Assembly (NCBI RefSeq): GCF_004349265.1
Contig: NZ_SMFL01000015.1
Coordinates: forward strand, 103,971 to 167,970
DNA: 64,000 nt
Origin: Dyadobacter psychrotolerans
GTDB lineage: Bacteria > Bacteroidota > Bacteroidia > Cytophagales > Spirosomataceae
Direction of reading: 5' to 3'
Of the stretch, positions 34,784 to 42,751 are shown piece by piece (within the stretch, counting starts at the first letter, position 1; every line of letters begins with the position of its first letter). The position numbers and the translations under genes were made by a program. The notes below the pieces were generated by a model that was not told where the DNA came from, made no database searches, and saw only the letters and a program-made list of their open reading frames with translations.

Positions 34784-37700
34784 CTATTTATGTTTTCTTT
34801 CTGTATAAATCAGGTTGTAGATATCTTCATTTTTAAAAGGCTTCTGAATATCATCATATATGTGATTAAACTGCACCATCGACCGGCGGAACAAATCAAT
34901 AGCTTCATTCTTATCACCGAATGGTTTAGTCAGATCGGCTTCTTCGTAAAAATGGCTCGGAATCCTTTCAAGCATTTCAGCTATCGGAATAGCTACTGTC
35001 TTAAACCAGAAACTTTCTTTTCCGGCTTTTAACAGAACCATTGAAGGCCTGAAAGTGCCGTTTCCTAAAAATTCACTTTGCATTTCATAAGAATCAAAAC
35101 CTTCTTGGGATTCCATCTTTGTTGTAAGCGCATCCATCATTTTGGCAATGGCATTTGTCTCTGTCAGCGGAAACTGTGCTGCCATTACCTTTTCAGAAAG
35201 TTTGTTAAACTGACTGGTTTTAAAGTAATATTTATAAAGAGAAACTTCCAGTTTTTTTGCCAGTTTGGCTTCTTCCTTAGCCTTTGCTGCGTTTTCATTG
35301 ATTTTGACGATCAGACTTCCCGTATTATAAAGCATTTCTGATCCGGCAGTTATTTTGTAGCTCGTGCCATAACCCTGCGCAATCTTTTCGTAGGTTTCAT
35401 TCGATACTTCTGTGTAAGTATCAACTGTATTATTATACTTCGCATTTACACTGGCTGCGGCTCCTGAACCTGCTCCCGGAAACGGTGATTTATAGCCGGA
35501 TTTCCATGCCTGTCCGTTAAGCGAATTGAAGCCCTGATTAACTGCAACGTAAATGTTTGCAGTCGATATTTTCTTAGCCGACTCTTTTGCTTTTTTTGCT
35601 TCTGCAAGCTGCTGATTGACAAAAGCGGGCTTTGGAATCCTTACAAGTTCAAATCTGTAAAAAGTTTTGTTCTTAATGCCAGCAGGCAATGTATAATTAA
35701 CCTGGTCGCCGGTAAATACTGCTTTGGCCGTCATTACAGAAAGTGGTTTGTCATCGGCAAAAGTGGTTCCTTCCAACGGAGTAAATCTTGCCATGAGATC
35801 ATAATTGGCGTCTGAGTTCAGATTTGTTAAACAGCACGTCATTTTTGTTTTCAGCCGGATAAAAGTTACGGCGTCCTCACCTTTCATAAAATACCGCTGG
35901 CCTTCGTAAGGATAGGACGATAAAATTGCATCATCATCGGAAGAACCTTTTGACAAAACAGTGATACAATCGCCCGTCTGAAATTCTACTGATTCGGTTT
36001 GCTCCACGGTCTGGTTCTTGAAAATGTATGGTTCGAGTTTACCGTTATTTCTGATATGTACCTGCAAATCCAAAGATACCTTGTACGACGATTTGGGTAA
36101 AAGGGCAGAATAACGGTAAAATGTGACGTTGTAATTCGGGTCGCCATTTTCATTTCTGTCATAACTGTATCTACCGCTATTGTCCGAATCGCAGCCTGCA
36201 TATTGTGGGTCAACTTTTGTGGCAACGGTTGAAAAACCTTTTTTATACAACAATTGAAACTCACGGTGTAAGATCGTGTTTCCGTTTGGCGCAACCGACG
36301 TTGTTCCCTGCGTACCGGCTTCCACTTTTTGTCCCTGCGGAACTTCCAGATCAATGATCAAATCACTTTGAACAGGGTAGTTGAATTCCGCATAGTATGG
36401 TGAAAGAATGGACGTTTTTTTATCAGTTCCTGACGGACCGACGGCAGCGATAAGAGGCTGTCCTGCAAACGGATTTGGTGGTGCAAAGGCGGGTTCGCAT
36501 CGCTCTCCTTTATTATACCAAAAGTCGAGATTGACCTTTCCCTTTACCAGTCCGCCAAGTACGCGGTATTTTAGCAAAACATGTCCATTCAGCCAGATAG
36601 GATTGACCATCCCGCCGCGCAGCAGTGCCGCCGCTTCCAGTTCTACAACGGTGAAAGTTCCTTCATAAACCCAGGTATCAATGTCCAGATCAAGTGCAAA
36701 GTGCATGTAAGCATAAATTTGACCCATCGCATACCAGCCATTTATTCCCGGAGTTTTGCCATTACAAAGATCACTCGATTGAGATAAGGCAAGGTCAAAT
36801 CCGACGGCGCCATCAAAACGCAAATGAAAAGGACCAACGCCAAAATCGGAATTGAGACTATAACCTGAGCCAAAGGCAATCAGAGGTGAGCCATCCTTAA
36901 AGGCAGTAGGCGTATTGCTTTTATAACCAAGTTCCTGCAAAATCCCTGGCCGTTTATCAAAGCCATATGGTGCTGGTGGCAGCGTTGAGCCCGAGCCATT
37001 ATAATTTCCAAGCATAAAATAAGTGCCAAATTTGAAACTGGCCAGGCTGGCAATATCGATTTTCAGACCGATACGATCCTGAGGAATTCCCAGCGAAAGA
37101 AACCAAAGGCCGGCACCATCCACATGTAATTTTGTGCTTTTTACCTCTGCGGTTATGCTTACACCCGGCAACGAATATCCGGCAGCAAGATCCAGCTGGG
37201 CATCGAAAATTTTATTCTGAAAATCGTAGACCATATCGCCACTCCCTTTGGCAAATGCAGCAGACTTTGTATCCCCAAGCAGCCAGGCGTCAACGTGAAA
37301 GGACATTTTACCAATACCGCTATTCGCTGTCATTTCCATCCCAAGTGTTCCCTCCATGGTGAGTACGCCGGGAGTGACCAGTCCAACGCCTACCAGCGCT
37401 TCAAAGCCCATGCCCGTTTTGTCATCAGGCGTGTAGTAAACTTCACCCTGCGGGTTCGTTTTTCTGGTTACTTTTGAATACAAACCACCACCAAAACTTC
37501 TGAAAACGAGAGGAGAGGGTGGGGCAAAAGGTATTCCGGATGCGCCAATGCTTATCTTTCCGCCTACATACCAATAACGGAACCCACCCTGGCCGGGAGT
37601 AGTGCGTCCGAAGCGCGCGGAAACATCACCTCCTAACAAACCACTTATTGTCATCTTAACAGTCCCGTTCAGACCGTTCCCATAGACACCGTCGTTGTTG

Positions 37701-40621
37701 TAAAATTCCAAAGAACCCTTCACCTGAACCGGTCCCAAAGGGGCATCCACAGAAACTTTATCAGGAGTTACATCGTCAAACGACCAGTTTGGTCTTCCTT
37801 TTGACAACCCTGTTTTGAAAAAGAGCGTTGCTCCGGCATCAGCTGTTAACCCGGCTCCCTCTCCGCCAGTCAGATCCAGTTTTCCTGCGAACTTAAATCC
37901 AAACCGTTCAGGGTCGGAGGGATCTACTACCAAATCCGCCGAGGTTAACGTTAAGGGAAAATCATCCATGAGTTTTTGCGGCGATGCAAAACCCATTTTT
38001 AAAGATTTTAATCCAAAATACGGCGCCTTGCTGGTCAGGGTAAGTTCTTCAAATTTGGCACCGGGTATCGTAAAGTATTCAGCATCAATATCAATTCCTC
38101 CGTTCAGAACCGCCTTCGCTTCCACACCTTCGTTGCCACTGTAAGTCACACTGACATAACTGCTGCCTTCCAGTTTTAATTTGGCCCGCCAGATGTCTAC
38201 GCTCATTTCGTCGGTGGGTTTGGCCGTGAACTGTACTGTCAAACCGCCGCTTTGTTCTTCTTTTGAAAGGGTGCAGCTATAAGGTAACTGCGAAGAACCT
38301 TGTGTCGGATCTTTAAATACTGGTAAAACTATTTTTCCGCTCATTGCAGAATTTTGGAATGTACTTTTCAGGAAGCTGACAGATAATTCGTCAATTGAAT
38401 AATACCAGCTTGCCAGTGAACCGTCCCCGATGTCCAGGATGTTTTTCATAAATGCTTTTCCGGAAAAACCATTGTTATCTGAAATCATATCCTGCACACC
38501 AACGGTGAGCGGCTTCCCATCGCTTCTTTTGATGAAAGCAGGAAGTTCAAGGTTGATTTCCGGAAAATAAAGTCCCTGCCAGAGATTAATTTCCGGGCCG
38601 GCCAGATAACCTTCCGGTAACTTCGCGGGTGTAGTCATTTCCGAATGATCGTAAATCGCCGGTTTACCTTCCTGCATCGAGAATTTAAAATCAGAAAGTC
38701 CGTTTACATAAAATTTGGGAAAACTCAACTGTGCCGTCCAGTTTTGAAAATTAACCAGACCCGTGTTTACGCTGATTTCAACAGGACCTTTTGTAGCTGC
38801 ATCAGTCAGGCCGGGAGGGGTAAGCAACCCGTGAACCCGCATTTGTTTGAAACCCTTATCATCAAAAACAACATGTGTAACCTGAGCCGTATCCGGTCCC
38901 ATAAAATTTTCACCCATAGGTGCGCCCTCTGCTCCTTTTAAAGCAAAAAAAGGGGAAAGCTGCATTTTGTCGGCAAGATATAAGACACCTTCGCCACAGA
39001 GTTTTTCCGGAGTAAAACACATGTTGAAACCACTCAGCGGAATGCCGGAAACCAGTGAATTCGCTGTTTTGACCCAGGTATTGGCATCAAAAAAGGCTTG
39101 GTTTGGCATAAAGGTCATGTTAGTGATCGCAATGACCGTATTCACCGGGCCAAAGGTTTTATCAATTCCAAGCGGCAACTCGAATCCTACACTTTTGGCT
39201 GAATTTGTCAGAGAAGAAACAAGTTGATCTTTGGCGGTTGAAAAGAATGTACTCAGGTTCTGCATCGTAGCGGGCGTCATTTCCAGGGCCGGCATTTCAG
39301 GTTGGTCGTAACCAGGCGTAAAACCCGGCGCTCCTTCCTTGTAAATCGCTCTTGCAAAACCACTGATTACCTGTCCCTGTGCATTACACTGAATATCAAA
39401 GAGATTTACCCGCAGCTTTACATAACTGTTGTTGATCATCGGAACCGGAATCATGCCTGTTCCCGAAAGTGCTCCTTTTTCTTCTTTAACGTTAGCCAGC
39501 AAATCGAGCTGAAAACCGGCAATTGTCGCTTTTCTCGTTTTCAGAACCTGGCTGTTGTCTACTTTCTCACTTTCATTTACAGGAACCTTGCAGGAACAAT
39601 TGGCCGGAAGCTTTGCGAAAAGCGCCGTTTTTTTCGGGGTGGACGTGGTGTCTACCGGAAGCAGACTTATTGGGATGATGTTTTGAACGACCTCGATTCC
39701 CGGCAAAATAATCTTCTGGAACTGACCATAGGTAAATGCCTGCACCGGGCTTTTTCCGTCATTTAAAAAATTTAGTTTTCCATTGACGGGAACCGCCTGA
39801 ACGCGCCAGGCGTAGCGTTTCCCGACCTGTAATGGAGGATGCTGCGGTCCGTAAAGAAAGGTGGTCAATTTCAGATTTTTAACTTCGAGACCCGACTTTG
39901 GTAAAACAACTGCATCAATAAAAACATTTGGGTCTATATCCAAAGCAGGAAGTTCGACGATCCGTAAAGTATAATCAACCTGGTTAGGCAGAATTCCCAC
40001 CGGAGCAGTCCAGGTAAAAACCTGTGTTTGTGGCGTATTTGCGTTTACCTGCATATCGGCCTGAGGGAAAATAAGGATCGGAGGCTCTATTACCCGCATC
40101 GGTATCAATCCGCTGCATCCCATTGGAAACTCCGCTGAAAGCGGGCGAATCGTTGCGTTGTCGAATGCCTGAACACACAATTGGTAATTTCCCTCCGGAA
40201 GTGGTAATCCGCGGTAAAGCAGGTTTTTGTTCATTCCCTGGACCTCAATCTGATTCAGGTCAAACAGACCTTCCAGCTCGCTGCGGGTAATCAGCCGGTT
40301 TACATCCGTTGGCCGCAGTTGTAGCGGCTGCTGTGGCCGGTAATTTGATGAGGTTTTGATGATCACGCCATTATCCCCTTCCAGTTTTCCCAGTAACCGC
40401 ACGCTAAGCGCTCTCCCCGAAAGATTACTTATAAATACCTGAACCCGGTTTCCTGTTCCCGGATAATCCTGAATGTAAGGGCTGTAAGGCGGCAGCACAT
40501 TGGTGGTAATGCGGACCATGTCCTGCGCCGCGGAATAAAAACCTGTTGCCAGAAACAGCAACAGAGAAAAACAGGCAATTACACAGTTTCTGTGTTTTAT
40601 TATTTTAGAAAGAAATTCCAT
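34784..40621 (-). CDS. Giant 1945-residue beta-rich secreted protein, TANFOR-like N-terminus
   Basis: Signal peptide (residues 1-32), then a region of about 270 residues (MVRITTNVLPPYSPYIQDY, RVQVFISNLSGRALSVRL, IFPQADMQVN, VFTWTAP) that resembles the TANFOR domain of large Bacteroidota proteins; this is from memory, not a search. The next roughly 1100 residues are alternating beta strands rich in Gly, Lys and aromatics (FKFAGKLDLTGGEGAGLTAD, VGGKISIGASGIPFAPPSP, MEGTLGMEMTANSG). A looser C-terminal third ends in Lys/Ala-rich helices (AEAKKAKESAKK). There is no T9SS CTD, lipobox or barrel-closing aromatic, and the last residues are basic (TERKHK). Its 5' end overlaps the barrel gene by 17 bp. 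This is the core of the operon; function unknown. Confidence 0.82.
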   Translation of the reverse strand: MEFLSKIIKHRNCVIACFSLLLFLATGFYSAAQDMVRITTNVLPPYSPYIQDYPGTGNRVQVFISNLSGRALSVRLLGKLEGDNGVIIKTSSNYRPQQPLQLRPTDVNRLITRSELEGLFDLNQIEVQGMNKNLLYRGLPLPEGNYQLCVQAFDNATIRPLSAEFPMGCSGLIPMRVIEPPILIFPQADMQVNANTPQTQVFTWTAPVGILPNQVDYTLRIVELPALDIDPNVFIDAVVLPKSGLEVKNLKLTTFLYGPQHPPLQVGKRYAWRVQAVPVNGKLNFLNDGKSPVQAFTYGQFQKIILPGIEVVQNIIPISLLPVDTTSTPKKTALFAKLPANCSCKVPVNESEKVDNSQVLKTRKATIAGFQLDLLANVKEEKGALSGTGMIPVPMINNSYVKLRVNLFDIQCNAQGQVISGFARAIYKEGAPGFTPGYDQPEMPALEMTPATMQNLSTFFSTAKDQLVSSLTNSAKSVGFELPLGIDKTFGPVNTVIAITNMTFMPNQAFFDANTWVKTANSLVSGIPLSGFNMCFTPEKLCGEGVLYLADKMQLSPFFALKGAEGAPMGENFMGPDTAQVTHVVFDDKGFKQMRVHGLLTPPGLTDAATKGPVEISVNTGLVNFQNWTAQLSFPKFYVNGLSDFKFSMQEGKPAIYDHSEMTTPAKLPEGYLAGPEINLWQGLYFPEINLELPAFIKRSDGKPLTVGVQDMISDNNGFSGKAFMKNILDIGDGSLASWYYSIDELSVSFLKSTFQNSAMSGKIVLPVFKDPTQGSSQLPYSCTLSKEEQSGGLTVQFTAKPTDEMSVDIWRAKLKLEGSSYVSVTYSGNEGVEAKAVLNGGIDIDAEYFTIPGAKFEELTLTSKAPYFGLKSLKMGFASPQKLMDDFPLTLTSADLVVDPSDPERFGFKFAGKLDLTGGEGAGLTADAGATLFFKTGLSKGRPNWSFDDVTPDKVSVDAPLGPVQVKGSLEFYNNDGVYGNGLNGTVKMTISGLLGGDVSARFGRTTPGQGGFRYWYVGGKISIGASGIPFAPPSPLVFRSFGGGLYSKVTRKTNPQGEVYYTPDDKTGMGFEALVGVGLVTPGVLTMEGTLGMEMTANSGIGKMSFHVDAWLLGDTKSAAFAKGSGDMVYDFQNKIFDAQLDLAAGYSLPGVSITAEVKSTKLHVDGAGLWFLSLGIPQDRIGLKIDIASLASFKFGTYFMLGNYNGSGSTLPPAPYGFDKRPGILQELGYKSNTPTAFKDGSPLIAFGSGYSLNSDFGVGPFHLRFDGAVGFDLALSQSSDLCNGKTPGINGWYAMGQIYAYMHFALDLDIDTWVYEGTFTVVELEAAALLRGGMVNPIWLNGHVLLKYRVLGGLVKGKVNLDFWYNKGERCEPAFAPPNPFAGQPLIAAVGPSGTDKKTSILSPYYAEFNYPVQSDLIIDLEVPQGQKVEAGTQGTTSVAPNGNTILHREFQLLYKKGFSTVATKVDPQYAGCDSDNSGRYSYDRNENGDPNYNVTFYRYSALLPKSSYKVSLDLQVHIRNNGKLEPYIFKNQTVEQTESVEFQTGDCITVLSKGSSDDDAILSSYPYEGQRYFMKGEDAVTFIRLKTKMTCCLTNLNSDANYDLMARFTPLEGTTFADDKPLSVMTAKAVFTGDQVNYTLPAGIKNKTFYRFELVRIPKPAFVNQQLAEAKKAKESAKKISTANIYVAVNQGFNSLNGQAWKSGYKSPFPGAGSGAAASVNAKYNNTVDTYTEVSNETYEKIAQGYGTSYKITAGSEMLYNTGSLIVKINENAAKAKEEAKLAKKLEVSLYKYYFKTSQFNKLSEKVMAAQFPLTETNAIAKMMDALTTKMESQEGFDSYEMQSEFLGNGTFRPSMVLLKAGKESFWFKTVAIPIAEMLERIPSHFYEEADLTKPFGDKNEAIDLFRRSMVQFNHIYDDIQKPFKNEDIYNLIYTERKHK

Positions 40622-42299
40622 ATCCGATGTTTCCTCTGAATTCGTTAAATTTTTCCGCTTCTATTCCCGTATTGGAGTTTAAATAATTAAGCATGAGATT
40701 TAAACTCTGCCTTTTCGAAAGCTGATAACCCGCATTTGCAGAAGCTGTTAGTAACTTTCCGGTAACTCCAAATTGCTTGTTGATGAGGTACGATACGTTA
40801 GCGGAAGTGGTTATTTTCTTTTTTAAGAAAGCGTAATTTGTGCCGACGGTAGGTCCGTAATATTTCACCTTCGAATTTTCCTGACCGGGCATGGAAACCG
40901 GCAGGCTCGTCTGTGTATAGGAAAGTGTGAGGTTCAGTCCAAAACCACTTTGATTTTGCACGAAAAAATAACCCAGGTTCAGATTCTGGTTGTTATTCTC
41001 TGTTTGTGCAGCTGTGGTCTGGTTCAGATCTGAAAGTTGCTGATGCGTCGCTGTGAATGTAAAAATGTGGGACAGTTCCGGATTTAAAACAGAGTACCGT
41101 GTATTGACGGTTGCCGAAAGATTGTTCTGTGCAATCCGGAGTGTATCGATAAGTGGTCGTAAACCTGCTTTTTGACTTAAACCGTAATTCGACAGCGAAA
41201 TGTCAAAACCAAAAGTCGGGTTGGGGTTCACAGAGGCCATCAACGATCCGATGGACCGGCCGGTTCCTGCGTTTTTGTTATTGGCAAGATTATCAAACTG
41301 CCGGCCGTAACTTCCTGTAATTCTTGCCTTTCCTTTTAGCAGATTTAAAGATGTCGCAACGGTATAACTTTCAATATCACTTTGAAAATAGTAAGCACCC
41401 ATTGTCTGGAAGTTAGGGTCAATGCGTTTGTACTGCACTTTTAGCGAACCCCATTTGTCCTGATAACCAACTGCGGCCTGCGTTGCCTGCGTTAACTGAG
41501 ATGAAAGACGCGGGGTAATCATTTTACCAAACAGCCTGACCAGGGGATTCTTTCCCTCTGCCTGGATTTCTGTCGCCAGCATGTCACGCGTGTAAGAACT
41601 TGCAGCGGCATCAAGTTCTACCAAAAAATGCTTTACAATTAAAAGGCGGGAGGTGATACCCACAACCAGATTTTCGGCAGGAGTGAGGTTTAACTCGGGA
41701 GAAGGAGCTACACCGGCAATGGAGTTGGTGTCATCCTTTGCACGCAACATCACCAGGTCTACATAATTATTTGCTTTACCGTAACCCAGTTTGACGGAAT
41801 ATCCGGTACGTTTAAAAGACGGAATCACGTTTGGATCAATAATGGTTGACGAACTGGCTTTGTTAAAACGACCATAAACAATACCCACACGGAGTAACCC
41901 GGGATTGAGTTCGACGCCACCACCCAGAAAAGTATGCCCTGCCAGAGTGAAAGGCGAAAAAGAAACATTACGATATCCGGCATGTAAGGTCGCCCATTTG
42001 TAACCCGGACTTACACCAAACTGGTTGAATGGCTGACGGAAACTTGTTCCCTGATTTCCTAAAACACCTGAGAATGGTAAACTGATGCCCCCTGGTAAGG
42101 TTAGGGTTATGGCTCCGCTAAGTCCGAAAGGCGTGGGCTGGTTCCGGGCGTTGATTCCGTTGGCTGTGTAAAAACCGGCGTAAGCATTCAGACCTCCTGA
42201 AACCTGCACGGCTTTTGTTTTCGGAGCATTTTGTCCCATTACCCGAATGGAAACGGGTAGCTCCAATATTATCAATAAAAAGAGTAATAGTTTATTCAT
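40605..42299 (-). CDS. Outer-membrane beta-barrel-like protein, first gene of the surface operon
   Basis: A 564-residue protein with a signal peptide (LLLFLLIILELPVSIRVMGQ). The mature chain is a series of amphipathic strands with Gly turns (GISLPFSGVLGNQG, WATLHAGYRNVSF, HTFLGGGVELNPGLLRVGIVYG, QNLNLGYFFVQNQSGFGLNLTLSYTQ) and it ends GNIGYGISF, with the terminal aromatic that targets proteins to the BAM machinery. The number of strands cannot be counted safely. It differs from PorP/SprF proteins, which are about 300 residues. It overlaps the giant gene by 17 bp, so it may be that protein's outer-membrane partner or exporter. Family unknown to me. Confidence 0.8.
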   Translation of the reverse strand: MNKLLLFLLIILELPVSIRVMGQNAPKTKAVQVSGGLNAYAGFYTANGINARNQPTPFGLSGAITLTLPGGISLPFSGVLGNQGTSFRQPFNQFGVSPGYKWATLHAGYRNVSFSPFTLAGHTFLGGGVELNPGLLRVGIVYGRFNKASSSTIIDPNVIPSFKRTGYSVKLGYGKANNYVDLVMLRAKDDTNSIAGVAPSPELNLTPAENLVVGITSRLLIVKHFLVELDAAASSYTRDMLATEIQAEGKNPLVRLFGKMITPRLSSQLTQATQAAVGYQDKWGSLKVQYKRIDPNFQTMGAYYFQSDIESYTVATSLNLLKGKARITGSYGRQFDNLANNKNAGTGRSIGSLMASVNPNPTFGFDISLSNYGLSQKAGLRPLIDTLRIAQNNLSATVNTRYSVLNPELSHIFTFTATHQQLSDLNQTTAAQTENNNQNLNLGYFFVQNQSGFGLNLTLSYTQTSLPVSMPGQENSKVKYYGPTVGTNYAFLKKKITTSANVSYLINKQFGVTGKLLTASANAGYQLSKRQSLNLMLNYLNSNTGIEAEKFNEFRGNIGYGISF

Positions 42300-42751
42300 A
42301 AAATGCTGATAACACTGTGATAGTCCGCGCCGGAATTATCTGATGTGTTGAAGTTAACCACACCGAAAAAACCAAACATGTAAAAATCGATGAAGGGTAT
42401 GCAATAATCGCTGAACGATTACTTACTGCCAAAGAAGTGGTTATAATTGTTTGATGATCTTATTAAGCGGTTAATAAAATAGAAGTTTAAAGAAAAAGTC
42501 AGGTGTTACTTCAACCAGAAGACAGCAGGAGAGTTGCTCCTTTAAAACTCTATACATTTACAAACGTTACTTTTTTTCATCGACATAGAAAAAATGTGAG
42601 GAAAGAGACGCGAAGTATCTACATTGGGATGAAAGGAAATTTAACACTGATAATAATGTCGCTTTCGGCTTTCCCAGGCTGTTAAGGACCCTAAATTGGT
42701 CAGAAATTAAGGGTTCCTGTTTTGGATATTGCGTTTATGTAAAAATATAAA
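42300..42751. other. Divergent promoter region of the surface operon and the lyase gene
   Basis: A 452-bp spacer. It must hold the promoter of the six-gene minus-strand operon and that of the plus-strand lyase. I found no exact TTTG/TAnnTTTG pair. A 60-codon open frame at 42503-42685 has no family features and is probably chance. A small imperfect hairpin (GGACCCT...AGGGTTCC, about 42686-42718) precedes the lyase start. Confidence 0.5.

Noticed and set aside
42503..42685. A 60-codon plus-strand open frame upstream of the lyase gene.
   Set aside because: Composition is odd (Arg, Phe, Ser mixed without pattern), no domain or start signal, and it occupies the promoter region of two divergent genes.
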